A stretch of DNA of 63,601 nt, from contig PLUM01000035.1 of the NCBI GenBank assembly GCA_003165465.1, positions 1 to 63,601 on the forward strand. Reading direction: 5' to 3'. Below, one piece after another: positions 1 to 9,800 of the stretch (its first letter is position 1; every line of letters begins with the position of its first letter). A program made the position numbers and the translations under genes. This DNA is from Acidobacteriota bacterium. GTDB lineage: Bacteria; Acidobacteriota; Terriglobia; Acidiferrales; UBA7541. Below the pieces are notes generated by a model. That model made no database searches. It was not told the origin of the DNA and saw only the letters and a program-made list of their open reading frames with translations.

Positions 1-742
1 GGCGCGGCGCATCGCCGAGGGCAAGCCGGACAAGCTGGTGGTAACGCCCGAAGTGGTGCACGAAGCGCTTGGCGTGCCGAGGTTTCGCGCCGAACGCGAA
101 GTCGAGGAGCGCGTCAAGACTCCCGGCGTTTCGGTTGGGCTGGTCTGGACGCCCTCGGGCGGCGACATCATCTTCATCGAAGCGAGCCGCATGAGAGGCG
201 GAAAACAGTTCACCATGACCGGGCATCTGGGCGAGGTGATGCAGGAGTCGATGACGGCGGCGCTCACCTGGGTGCGCGCGAACGCCGAGCGCTATGGAAT
301 CGATCCCGACTTCTTCCGGAAGCAGGACATACACATCCACGTGCCGTCGGGCGCGGTGCCAAAGGATGGCCCATCGGCCGGCGTGGCGATGGTCAACGCG
401 CTGGTGAGCTTGCTCTCCGACCGGCCCATCCGCCCGCGCGTGGCCATGACGGGCGAGATTTCGCTCTCCGGCATCGTCCTGCCGGTTGGCGGAATCAAGG
501 AAAAAGTGCTGGGCGCGAAACGCGCGGGAATCCGCGAGGTGATTTTGCCCGCGGAGAACGAGCCGAACGTGAAAGAGGACCTGCAACCGCACATGCTCGA
601 GGGAATGCAAATTCACTACGTGCGCACCGTGGATGAGGCCCTGGACATCGCGCTCTCGAAGCCCGTGCCCGTCGCGGCAAAAGTAAAGAAGGGTGAGTTG
701 CCGGCAGCTCCCGCTCCGTCGGGCCCGCCGCCGGTGCACTGA
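1..742 (+). CDS. lon: Lon protease, C-terminal part (5' end outside window)
   Basis: This is the 3' end of an ATP-dependent serine protease that degrades misfolded and regulatory proteins in the cytoplasm. The reading frame is open from base 2, so the gene starts upstream of the window. What is visible is the end of the AAA+ module and the whole proteolytic domain. The catalytic serine sits in the PKDGPSAG motif (codon 374-376) and the catalytic lysine in GGIKEKVLGAKRAG (codon 497-499), the Ser-Lys dyad of LonA. The last ~25 residues form a proline/alanine-rich tail. A hairpin terminator follows at 799-845. The family call is firm; only the N-terminus is unseen. Confidence 0.97.
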   Translation, partial: ARRIAEGKPDKLVVTPEVVHEALGVPRFRAEREVEERVKTPGVSVGLVWTPSGGDIIFIEASRMRGGKQFTMTGHLGEVMQESMTAALTWVRANAERYGIDPDFFRKQDIHIHVPSGAVPKDGPSAGVAMVNALVSLLSDRPIRPRVAMTGEISLSGIVLPVGGIKEKVLGAKRAGIREVILPAENEPNVKEDLQPHMLEGMQIHYVRTVDEALDIALSKPVPVAAKVKKGELPAAPAPSGPPPVH

Positions 743-751
743 TCGTTGCTT

Positions 752-784
752 TAGTGGCGCGGGCTTCTAAAGCCCGCGCTACTG
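752..784. repeat. GC-rich REP-like palindrome
   Basis: A short inverted repeat reads TAGTGGCGCGGGCTT, then AAGCCCGCGCTACTG. It is the GC variant of the palindrome family found at 32365, 33692 and 52936. It lies just past the lon stop. Confidence 0.7.
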
Positions 785-798
785 CACACCTAAAACGG

Positions 799-845
799 AA
801 AAGGCCCGGACCATCCGCAACCGTGGATCGACCGGGCCTTTTTCT
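799..845 (+). terminator. Rho-independent terminator after lon
   Basis: AAAAGGCCCGG at 799-809 pairs with CCGGGCCTTTTT at 832-843. The hairpin is followed by a T-rich tract and lies between lon and the next gene. Confidence 0.75.
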
Positions 846-873
846 TTCCGCCCGCGCCATATAAGATTTCGCC

Positions 874-1467
874 ATGCCTCGCGCACGCAAACTATTTCCG
901 ATCTACGGCAGCGCCCTCGCCAACAACATGTTCATGGCGGTCCAGAGCGACCGCATGGTCAGTCACTTTATAGCCGGGTATGTGGCCGAGCATGACCGCG
1001 AGGGAATTCTGGGCGGGCCCGCGCGCGACCGGGAACTTGCCGAAACCGTGGGCCGCGAGATCCTCCTGTGCATGATCGCGGAAGCGCACGAGGCATTGCC
1101 GGCATTTTTTGGCAGGAAGCAAAAGAGCAAACTCAAGAAGGAAGAAAAAGAAACGGTAGAGGCGTTTTCCACCGAACTGCTCGCCGCTCTGGCGCGCGCA
1201 TTAAATTGGAGCGCGGAGGATCGCCGGGAGTTTCGGCGCGATCTCGTGATGTACTCGGATTTCAGGGCGCGGCAGGAGTTGGCGGTAAATGTGCGCAAGC
1301 GGGGAGCGACGCCGCAAGAGGAGGCTCCGTTCATCGCGCGCGTCGCACTGCTGCTCGATCCGTCCATGCTCGAGCAGGCCCGGCGCGCGGCGCGGGAATT
1401 TCATGCCGCCGTGTGTTTGCTGGCCCGGAAACTTCTCCGGCGAACGTTAAGTCCAGGCCGAAGATAG
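874..1467 (+). CDS. Uncharacterised 197-residue protein
   Basis: I do not recognise this family. The open frame starts at ATG 874, shortly after the lon terminator, and codes for a soluble, charge-rich, mostly helical-looking protein. A lysine/glutamate-rich stretch falls near residues 85-96 and an Arg-rich C-terminus near 185-197. There is no signal peptide, membrane segment or metal motif. A TATAAG sequence at 860-865 is so close to the start that a leaderless transcript is possible. It stands alone on the plus strand between lon and the AsmA-like gene. Codon use resembles its neighbours, which supports a real gene. Confidence 0.65.
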   Translation: MPRARKLFPIYGSALANNMFMAVQSDRMVSHFIAGYVAEHDREGILGGPARDRELAETVGREILLCMIAEAHEALPAFFGRKQKSKLKKEEKETVEAFSTELLAALARALNWSAEDRREFRRDLVMYSDFRARQELAVNVRKRGATPQEEAPFIARVALLLDPSMLEQARRAAREFHAAVCLLARKLLRRTLSPGRR

Positions 1468-1475
1468 TCGCGCGC

Positions 1476-1609
1476 CTGACAGGTTTCGGAAAAAGTCTCC
1501 CATACGGAGACGTGCGGGTTGGCCGTAGGGGCACGGCACTGCCGTGCCCCTACAATCGCGACCCACAAGCATTACGGACTTTTTCCGCAACCTCTGAAGC
1601 CTGTTCCAC
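1476..1609. repeat. Composite mobile palindrome with nested GTAG element
   Basis: Outer inverted arms AGGTTTCGGAAAAAGTC (1481-1497) and GACTTTTTCCGCAACCT (1577-1593) flank a 29-base GTAG...CTAC palindrome at 1525-1553. The inner element matches those at 49547 and 53043. The outer arms match the flanks of the elements at 11608, 20504 and 46866. Confidence 0.75.
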
Positions 1610-1712
1610 CAATGAATGGCTTGCCGTTTGCCGCGCGTTTTGCCACGATATAGGCCCCGGCGCCCCACGGACTTGAATGCCGCTATTCGCATTGCGGAGA
1701 ATGTGAGCTGCC

Positions 1713-3482
1713 ATGGTTACGAACTCTTCCTCGGAAAAAAAAACCGGGCGGTTTCCGGCTTGGGCAAAAATCCTGCTGGGTCTTTTTGTGGTTTTACTGA
1801 TTGCCGCGCTGGCGTTGCCCTATTTCCTGAATGTCGATCGCTATCGCGGCACCATCGCCGAGGCCATCGCGATGCAGACCGGGAGGAGAGTCGCCGTCGG
1901 CGGGATTCGCGCGCGGCTTTTTCCGGGAGTCGGCGTGACCGTCGCGGACCTGCACATCGGCAACCCTCCCGGCTTTCCCTCTGGAGATCTGGTGGGCGCC
2001 GAGGAAATTCGCGTGAACGTGGAAATCGCTCCGCTGCTGCGCGGAATTATCCACGTCAATTCGGTGGACCTTGTGCATCCGAAGCTGACGCTCCTTACCG
2101 ACAGCAAGGGGCGAGACAACTACACGTTTGCGGCTCCGGATTCGGCGTCGTCATCCTCGTCGTCATCCTCATCCAAGACCGCCGACTCCTCCTCCGGCAT
2201 GTCGCTGGACCAAATCGACAGCATCAACCTGACGGGCGCGGAGATCGTGGTGGGCAGCGTCATACGGGGCGCCGCCGCTCCTCTCTCCGATACCAAGGGC
2301 ATCAACCTCAAGCTGCACAATTTTGCGGTGAGTCCGATGCGCATGCACGATTGGAAATCGGAGTCGAACCTCGCCGGCGTGACGCTTTCCTTGAGCGGCT
2401 GGAAGTACCCGATCGCGTTTCACACCGGCAAATTCACCCTGTCGGACGGAAAACTCGACGCGCAATTTGTCGCCGACCTCGCGACAGCCGCGGACATCAA
2501 AGGGACCGTGAGCGTGCCGGATTTCGAGCATTCCGAAGTGAATTTTGAAATGAGCGCATCGCTGCTCGACATCGACAAATTGATGGACGTTGCGGGCAGC
2601 GGGCCGAGTGATTCGTCCTCCGCGCCCGCAAAGCCAGCCGCGGGAAAGAGCAGCCTGGTCGCGCATGGGCACATCAACGTGGAAAAAATAACGACGAAGC
2701 CCTACAGCGTGGGCCCCGCGAACGTCGAGATTCGCGTCTATACCGATCGCGCCGAGCTGTGGCCGATTTCCATCGGCATGTACGGAGGTACGCTGCAACT
2801 TTCGTCGCGCATCGACCGCGTGACCGACCCGGCGCGGTTCACCGCGAATGTGCAGATGCGCAATCTGGACGTTGCCAAGGTGCTCGACGCCAATCCCTCG
2901 GCGCGCGGAAAAATGAGCGGCACGGGAGAGCTGGACCTGCAACTTCTGGGCAGCCTGAGCGACGCCTGGAAAAAATCGCTTTCGGGCACTGGCAAATTTG
3001 CCATCCGCAACGGCCATCTGCCGGGAGTGAATCTGGCGGGCGCGGCGCAATCGCTGATGAAAATGTCGGGAGTCGGCGGAGACACGCCGTTCACGGTGCT
3101 CGAAGGCGACATCAATATCGCGAGCCAGCGCGTTGCCAGCAAGAAAATTCATCTGGATTCGCCAAGCGGCATCGTGGACCTCGGCGGTAGCCTGGGGCTG
3201 GACGGCACGCTCGACTATCAGGGCTCGACAACCGTGAACACGGCAGCGGCACTGGGCTCGAGCAAAGTGGGCAGCGTCGTGGGCGGGCTGCTCGGCGGCC
3301 GCGCGGGGAAAATTACCGTGCCGTTCGCCCTTGAAGGAACGGTCGACGCCCCGAAAGTGCGGCCAGGCAAAGGCGCGCCGAGTTTCGGCGGATCGTCCGC
3401 ATCGGGTTCAGCGCCATCCTCCACGCCGTCCACGCCGCAAAACGACGTGAACACGCTGAAGAATTTATTCAAGAAATACTGA
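1713..3482 (+). CDS. AsmA-family envelope protein
   Basis: This is a large protein of the AsmA superfamily, whose members are anchored in the inner membrane and extend into the periplasm, with proposed roles in envelope lipid homeostasis. An N-terminal transmembrane helix lies at about residues 18-40. It is followed by the typical opening in which a Tyr-Phe-Leu-Asn segment leads into NVDRYR and GRRVAVGGIRARLFPG (about residues 43-72). A long beta-rich body with repeated strand patterns follows. There are two low-complexity serine runs (about residues 148-162 and 560-575). The C-terminal part resembles the AsmA_2 region. The start ATG at 1713 lacks a clear Shine-Dalgarno. The neighbours give no operon context. 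Confidence 0.85.
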   Translation: MVTNSSSEKKTGRFPAWAKILLGLFVVLLIAALALPYFLNVDRYRGTIAEAIAMQTGRRVAVGGIRARLFPGVGVTVADLHIGNPPGFPSGDLVGAEEIRVNVEIAPLLRGIIHVNSVDLVHPKLTLLTDSKGRDNYTFAAPDSASSSSSSSSSKTADSSSGMSLDQIDSINLTGAEIVVGSVIRGAAAPLSDTKGINLKLHNFAVSPMRMHDWKSESNLAGVTLSLSGWKYPIAFHTGKFTLSDGKLDAQFVADLATAADIKGTVSVPDFEHSEVNFEMSASLLDIDKLMDVAGSGPSDSSSAPAKPAAGKSSLVAHGHINVEKITTKPYSVGPANVEIRVYTDRAELWPISIGMYGGTLQLSSRIDRVTDPARFTANVQMRNLDVAKVLDANPSARGKMSGTGELDLQLLGSLSDAWKKSLSGTGKFAIRNGHLPGVNLAGAAQSLMKMSGVGGDTPFTVLEGDINIASQRVASKKIHLDSPSGIVDLGGSLGLDGTLDYQGSTTVNTAAALGSSKVGSVVGGLLGGRAGKITVPFALEGTVDAPKVRPGKGAPSFGGSSASGSAPSSTPSTPQNDVNTLKNLFKKY

Positions 3483-3530
3483 CGGCCGGCAGGGCAAGCT
3501 TTGCAGGACGCGGATGATCGAGCGCGGCAC

Positions 3531-3619
3531 AAAAATCCCCGGGTCTGAAGACCCGGGCTATAACATTGGCGCGGCGATGACGTATTGCTGTAGCCCGCCT
3601 CTTCAGAGGCGGGGGTTTT
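3531..3619. repeat. Paired palindromes between convergent genes
   Basis: One hairpin, CCCCGGGTCTGAAGACCCGGG, split around GAAG or CTGA, lies at 3537-3557. A second, CCCGCCTCTTCAGAGGCGGG-like, lies at 3594-3613. They are separated by about 35 bases, and the outer AAAA/TTTT ends can pair. The pair sits between convergent asmA-like and rsmD genes. Confidence 0.7.
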
Positions 3620-3654
3620 CCGCCAGTCCTGCAACCCGTCCCGCGTAAGGCTCT

Positions 3655-4218
3655 CTACGCAGCCAGCGCGAGCCGGTAAAAGCTGAGCGCCGCATCGCCC
3701 TGCTCGACGACGCGCGCAAGCTCCAGATCTCCCGCACGCTCGGGCAGTTTGCGTTTCCGCAAGTGCTCGACAATCACGCGGCCCCCGGGCGCGACCAGCG
3801 GCGATTCTCCGAGCGCGTCGAGCGCGCTTTCGTACTCTTCGTCGTCAGCATACGGCGGATCGAGAAAAATAAATTGCGCGTGCACGTGCCGCGCCTCCAG
3901 CCGCTCAATCGCGCGCACAACATCCACGCCAAGAATTTCGGCTTCCGCGCCGATTCCCAGCGACTCCAGATTCCGCCGGATCAGAGCGACGGCGGGCGCG
4001 TGCCGCTCCACAAAAAACGCTTTTTGCGCGCCCCGGCTGAGCGCTTCGATGCCGACAGCGCCCGTGCCCGCGTATAGATCCACAAACGTCGCGCCTTCGA
4101 GTGCCGGCCCCACGATATTGAACAGAGTCTCCCGCAAGCGATCGCTTGTCGGCCGAAGCATCTGCCCCTTCAAGCTGCGCAGCGTCCTGCTCTTGTATTT
4201 TCCGGCGATTACGCGCAT
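3655..4218 (-). CDS. rsmD: 16S rRNA (guanine(966)-N(2))-methyltransferase RsmD
   Basis: RsmD methylates G966 of 16S rRNA in the small ribosomal subunit using S-adenosylmethionine. The 187-residue length is normal. The protein opens with MRVIAGKYKSR, typical of the family. It has an AdoMet-binding VDLYAGTGAVG motif (about residues 46-56), FVERH (about 69-73) and the DPPY catalytic motif at residues 120-123. It is a single-gene unit on the minus strand, upstream of which lies a heptamer-repeat region separating it from recG. Confidence 0.95.
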   Translation of the reverse strand: MRVIAGKYKSRTLRSLKGQMLRPTSDRLRETLFNIVGPALEGATFVDLYAGTGAVGIEALSRGAQKAFFVERHAPAVALIRRNLESLGIGAEAEILGVDVVRAIERLEARHVHAQFIFLDPPYADDEEYESALDALGESPLVAPGGRVIVEHLRKRKLPERAGDLELARVVEQGDAALSFYRLALAA

Positions 4219-4228
4219 GGGAAACCGT

Positions 4229-4443
4229 AACTGGTGACTGGTGACTGGTGACTGGTGAATCGGCGACAGTGCGTTGGCAGCGGAGAGAAAAGCGAACGAA
4301 TCGGTAGTAATTGAGAGCTAAACACTTCTCCAAAATCCCAATTTTCTATCATTGAAAGCGTTCCTCTCAACTCTAAACCCTTGACTCACCACAAATCGTG
4401 GGTCCGAATCATCAGTCACCAGTCACCAGTCACCAGTCACGAC
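4229..4443. repeat. Inverted pair of tandem heptamer repeats
   Basis: Four CTGGTGA-type heptamers at 4229-4260 and four complementary copies (CAGTCAC-type) at 4411-4440 face each other across about 150 bp of AT-richer DNA. Together they form an element with tandem-repeat arms. Nothing coding is seen inside. It lies between rsmD and recG. Confidence 0.75.
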
Positions 4444-4450
4444 TTACTCC

Positions 4451-6568
4451 TCATCCCACTGACGCGAGCTGGTAGCGGCGCTGCCATTCCACCGGGAGCC
4501 TGGCGAGCAGACGGCGGCGCGCGGGCTCGGCTTCGGGAGGCTCGACGAGCGCGAGCGCTTCGCGGCGCGCCAGCTCCAGTAGTTCAAAATCGCGAATGGG
4601 ATTGGCGATATGAAAGCCGAGTTCGCCGTGCTGCCGCGTGCCGAAGAATTCGCCGGGGCCGCGCAATTTCAAATCCGTTTCGGCAATCTCGAAACCGTTG
4701 GTCGTGCGCACCATCGTTTCCAGGCGCACGCGCGCATCGTCGCCCGGATTTTTCGGAGCGATCAGGATGCACGTGCCCTTTTCGCCGCCGCGCCCGATGC
4801 GCCCGCGAAGCTGGTGCAGCTGCGAGAGGCCAAAGCGGTTGGCGTGCTCGATGACCATCACGGTGGCGTTCGGCACGTCGACGCCCACCTCGATCACGGT
4901 CGTCGCCACGAGGATGTCGATTTCGTGGCGGCGGAACTGGTCCATCACACTTTCTTTTTCCTCGCTCTTCATGCGGCCGTGCAACAGGCCCACGTGCCGG
5001 TTCGGAAAAATCGTGCTGCGGAGTTTCTCGAATTCCACGATGGCCGCTTTCAGCGAGCGCTCGGATTCGGCGGTCTTGGATTGCTCGATCACCGGGTACA
5101 CGACATAGGCTTGCCGCCCGGCCTCGATTTCGCGCCGCAGAAAATCCCACACGCCCGGCAAATTCGTTTCGGCCGACCAGCGCGTTTCGATCGGCACGCG
5201 TCCCGGCGGCATCTGGTCGATCACCGAAATGTCCAGATCGCCGTAAAGCGTGAGCGAAAGCGTGCGCGGGATGGGCGTGGCCGTCATCACCAGCACATCC
5301 GGCGCGGTTCCTTTGTCCATCAGCTCTTTTCGTTGCAGCACGCCGAAGCGGTGCTGCTCGTCCACGATCACGAGGCCCAGGCGCATGAATTGCACGTGCG
5401 GCTCGAGCAGCGCGTGCGTTCCCACGACGAGTTGCGCCTCGCCCGACCGTACGCGTTCTAGCGCCGCTTTTTTCTCCGATCCCTTGAGTCCGCTGATCAG
5501 CAATTCCACGCGATAGCCGGCTCGCGCGAATATTTTTCGCGCGGCCAGGGAATGCTGCACGGCGAGAATTTCGGTTGGCGCCATCAGGGCGGCCTGATAA
5601 CCGTTTTCGATGGCGATGGTCGCGGCTTCCAGCGCGACGATGGTTTTCCCGCTGCCCACGTCGCCCTGCAACAGGCGATTCATGGGCACGCCGCGCTCCA
5701 GGTCCACGGCGATTTCGACGAGGGCGCGCTTTTGCGCGTCGGTCGGCTTGAAGGGCAGCACGCGCTTGAGCGCTTCGCGGATGGCCGGCTCGCGCACGCG
5801 AAACGCGATCCCCGGTTGCTGCTGCGCCGTTTTCTTCCGCATCGCCACGCTCAACTGGTAAAAGAAAAACTCCTCGAAAATCAGGCGCAGGTGGGCCTGG
5901 GAGCGAAACGAATTCAATGCCGCGATCGATTCCGTCGCGGGCGGAAAATGCACGAACTGGATCGCTTCGCGCCGCGAGGGGAATTTATAGCGCGCAAGAA
6001 TTTCCGGCGGCAGAGGATCGTGCATCTCGCCCGAAAATTGTCCGAGCGCCAGATACACGATGCGCCGCATCGTGCGCGAGCCGATCCCGCCAATGGCTTC
6101 GTATATGGGAACGATGCGGCCAACTTCGGTCGAGTCCGTATCGTCCTCGCCGAGCATTTCGTATTCCGGATTGATCATTTCGATCCGGCCGGGCCGCGCC
6201 GGATCCAGGTCCGCCTTGCCGTGAAGAACCAGGCCCTGTCCGGCCTTGAATTTTTTATCGAGATATTGCCCGTGAAAGAATTTGCAAGGGAGCGAGCCGG
6301 TCTCGTCGCTGACGAGCAGGTGATACATCCCTCCGCGCGCTCTGGAGTACCGGACGAGGCTGCCGCCGAGGACTTTCGCGCGAACCGTGTAGACCTGTCC
6401 CGGAGCGATTTCCCGGATTTTCGCGAAACGAATTCTGTCTTCGTACCGGAAAGGCAAATACCCAAGAAGATCCTCAAACGTCCGCAGGCCGCGTTTCGCG
6501 AGGATTTCCGCGCGGCGCGGTCCCACACCCTTGAGGTACATCAATTCCGTTGTAGGCGCGACGGCCAT
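4451..6568 (-). CDS. recG: ATP-dependent DNA helicase RecG
   Basis: RecG remodels stalled replication forks and branch-migrates Holliday junctions. The 705-residue protein has the N-terminal wedge/OB domain (about residues 1-230). The Superfamily 2 helicase core follows: Walker A GDVGSGKT at 302-309, the DEQH box at 403-406, and the helicase C-terminal motifs including a QLRGRIGRG segment. Length and domain order match the family. It is transcribed on its own from a start beside a REP pair at 6598-6677. Confidence 0.97.
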   Translation of the reverse strand: MAVAPTTELMYLKGVGPRRAEILAKRGLRTFEDLLGYLPFRYEDRIRFAKIREIAPGQVYTVRAKVLGGSLVRYSRARGGMYHLLVSDETGSLPCKFFHGQYLDKKFKAGQGLVLHGKADLDPARPGRIEMINPEYEMLGEDDTDSTEVGRIVPIYEAIGGIGSRTMRRIVYLALGQFSGEMHDPLPPEILARYKFPSRREAIQFVHFPPATESIAALNSFRSQAHLRLIFEEFFFYQLSVAMRKKTAQQQPGIAFRVREPAIREALKRVLPFKPTDAQKRALVEIAVDLERGVPMNRLLQGDVGSGKTIVALEAATIAIENGYQAALMAPTEILAVQHSLAARKIFARAGYRVELLISGLKGSEKKAALERVRSGEAQLVVGTHALLEPHVQFMRLGLVIVDEQHRFGVLQRKELMDKGTAPDVLVMTATPIPRTLSLTLYGDLDISVIDQMPPGRVPIETRWSAETNLPGVWDFLRREIEAGRQAYVVYPVIEQSKTAESERSLKAAIVEFEKLRSTIFPNRHVGLLHGRMKSEEKESVMDQFRRHEIDILVATTVIEVGVDVPNATVMVIEHANRFGLSQLHQLRGRIGRGGEKGTCILIAPKNPGDDARVRLETMVRTTNGFEIAETDLKLRGPGEFFGTRQHGELGFHIANPIRDFELLELARREALALVEPPEAEPARRRLLARLPVEWQRRYQLASVG

Positions 6569-6597
6569 CCCATCTTTATATCACCGCGGGCGCGTCC

Positions 6598-6677
6598 GTA
6601 GCACAGGCTTCAGCCTGTGTTCTTTTGACTTTCGCATGCCGCAACTAAAACCACACAGGCTGAAGAGCCTGTGCCAC
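6598..6677. repeat. GTAG-capped paired palindrome (REPIN type), family A
   Basis: GTAGCACAGGCTTCAGCC opens the element. A linker starting TTCTTTTGACTTT follows, and the inverted copy CACAGGCTGAAGAGCCTGTG closes it. The same linker occurs at 10212 and 13715, and reversed at 25862 and 56057. Confidence 0.85.
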
Positions 6678-6804
6678 TTAAAACATTCCACGCGGAAACG
6701 CATTGCCATACGCCAATTTCAAGAACAGGCGGCACATCAAGGCTTGCAATCGACAGCGGCATGGGAAAAGATGAGTCGATTGTGACTGGTCCCGGGAGGC
6801 GTGC

Positions 6805-9800
6805 GTGCCGCTGGAACGGCTTAACAGGAGTGACGCAAAAGTTCTCCTGACCTGGTTGCTTGCGGGCATTCTCGGCGCGGCTGTCGCCTACACGTATTTC
6901 TTTCGGGCTTTCCCCGAAGCTTCCGTCGAATTCAAGGTGCCTCGCGCCGATGCACTGGCTATCGCAAAGCAATTTGCCGTGGCGCAAGGCGCGCAGCTTG
7001 GCGGATACGATTCCACCATCGTTTTCGATCTGGACGACACGGCGAAAACCTACCTCGAACGCGAGGTTGGACTCCAGCAGGCCAACCAGACGATGGCGAA
7101 TGAAATTCACATCTGGTATTGGCAGACGCGGTTTTTCCGTCCCCTGAAAAAAGAAGAGTTCGACGTGCGCGTCGATCCCGGCGGCGGCATCGTGGGTTTC
7201 GAGCACAAGCTTGAGGAAGCCGCGCCGGGCGCGCGCCTCGAACGCGCGGCAGCGCAAGCCGCGGCGGAATCGTTCTTGCGCGACACGTTGCACGCGGACC
7301 TTTCCCGCTACGAGTTTCGCGAGCAGGAAGCGAATCTTACGGAGCGCCCGGCCCGCCGCGACTGGAGTTTCTCGTGGGAGCGGGGCGGCTTCCGCGCCAA
7401 GGACGCGCCGTACCGCCTGACCGTCACGCTGGCCGGCGACCAGGTCAGCGGCTACCGCGAATTCCTGAAAGTCCCCGAGGCATGGAAGCTCGATTACGAG
7501 CGCCTGCGCTCGTCGAACAATCTCCTGGAATATCTCGCGCTCCTCCCGTACGCGTTTCTGCTGGGCGGATGCCTCTATGTGATCGTTTCCCTTGGGCGGC
7601 GCGGGTTGCTCGAATGGCGCATGGGCGTTGCGCTCGGCGCGTTTCTCACGCTTCTGTACTTCGTCATGACCATGAATCAGTGGCCGCTGGACCGCGCGGA
7701 ATACGACACCAATACGCCGTACCTCAGCTTTTTTCTGAGCCACGTGGGCCAGGCCGCGCTGACGAGCGTGGTGAGCGCCCTGCTCGTGGTGCTCGCCATT
7801 GTGCCGGGAGAGCCGCTGTACCGCATCCTGCAGCCCAATAAACTTCGGCTGGAAACTGGATTCCGCCTGCCCGGAATTCGCACCAAGGAATTTTTCTCCG
7901 CGAACGTTATCGGCATTTGCCTGGCCGCCGCGCATATCGGCTACATCACCGTCTTCTACATCATCAGCCGCAAATTGGGCGCGTGGGCTCCGCAAGACCT
8001 GAATTACGAAAATGTGGTCAGCACCTATGTGCCGTGGGTCTATCCGCTGACAATTGGCATTTACGCCGCGACGAGCGAGGAATTTCTCTTTCGCCTGTTC
8101 GCGATTCCCTATCTCCTGCGTACGACGAAGTCGCGCTTCCTGGCCGTCGTGCTTCCCGCGTTTTTCTGGGGATTTCTGCACAGCAATTACCCGCAGGAGC
8201 CGGCCTACATTCGAGGGCTTGAAATCGGGTTGATTGGCATCGTCGCTGGCCTTGTGATGCTGCGATGGGGCATCTGGGCGACGCTGATTTGGCATTACAC
8301 GGTGGACGCATTTCTCATCAGCACGTCCCTCTTGCGCTCGCACGGGACTTATCTGCGCGTTTCCGGCGCCGTCGTGGGCGGGGCCGCGCTGATTCCTCTG
8401 GCCATCGCCGCCATTTCGTATCTTTCGCGCGGAGGATTCGCGGCCGATCCGTCACTGCTGAATATCGCGCGTCCGATTGGCGGGCCTCCGATGGACGCGG
8501 CGCGTGTGGGGACGGAGCAATCGGCGCCGGAAGCTGCTTTGCCCGTCGCCGTTCCTGAACCTTCCGCTGGCCACGCCGCCATGTCTTCCCGCGCGCTGAC
8601 TGTTTTAATTGTCGGCGGCGTGCTGGGCTTTGCGCTCCTCGTGGGAGTGAAGCGCGAGGCGATCGGCGATTTTGTGCGCTTTCAAGTTAACGCGGAGGAA
8701 GCCACCGAACGCGCGAACGAGAATTTGCGCCAGATTCATATCGATCCGGAAACCTATCGCCACGCCACTATCCTCGTCTATACGTTCGACGAGTACACCA
8801 ACGAATATCTGCGCCGTGCCGTCGGCATCGCGGCCGCAAACCGTGTGTATCGCGACCAGGTTCCCTCGGCCTTCTGGGCGATCCGCTACTTTCGCGATTC
8901 GCAAAATGAGGAATACAGCGTCATCTTGAAGCCGGACGGCTCGCTTCATTCCGTGCACCACACGCTCGACGAAAAATCTCCCGGCGCGAATCTGTCGAAG
9001 GAAGAGGCTCAGGCCCGCGCGGAAGTGTTTTTGCGCGACCGGAAAGATGTGAATCTCACTGATTGGAATCTGGTGGAGACCCATACCGATAAGAAGCCGG
9101 CGAGGACCGACCACTCCTTTGAATGGGAGCAAAGGGCCGCGCTCGATGCCGCGCCCAGTGGCGAGGGCGCGCACATCCGCATGCAGTTGCAAGTGCAAGG
9201 GGATGAGGTTTCCAGTTATCGCGTATTCATCAAGATTCCCGAAACCTGGCGCGACGCCGAAAGCCGCAGGACTCCCGCGCAACTCGCGCAATCGTTTGGC
9301 AGGGGCGCAGGCATCGCCATTGCGCTGATCTCCGTGCTGGTGATTTTTTTGCGCAACCTGAAAAATCCGCACGTGGCGCTCGTTCCATGGCGCACGTTGG
9401 GGAAATTATCCGCCCTGATGCTGGCCGTGGCGATTGCGATCTACATCAATCGAACGCCGCAACTTCTCATGAGTTACACGACCGCCTGGCCGCTCGCCAC
9501 GTATTACGTCATGCTTGGCATCTCCCTGATTTTTATTACGGCGCTATATATGGCGGGCACGCTTCTCTTGCTCGGGCTCGCGTGGTTTATCCTGGAGCGG
9601 GCGGTTGGCCCGAGCCGCATCCCCGTATGGAACGCGATGAACGGCGAATACTTCCGCGACGCGTTCTGCGTGGCGCTTTTTGGGTCCGCCGCGGTGATGG
9701 GCCTCAATCGGTTGCCCGCGCTGTTCGCGCGCTGGCCGCTTTTGCGCCACGCGCTTGGAACGGGCGTTCCGGAGAATCTGGACGTGCTCAATCCCGCGGT

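Noticed and set aside
6610..8343. Long minus-strand open frame (577 codons) opposite the CPBP protease gene
   Set aside because: It is the high-GC antisense shadow of the well-supported plus-strand gene, with no recognisable domain and arginine/histidine/alanine-rich composition.
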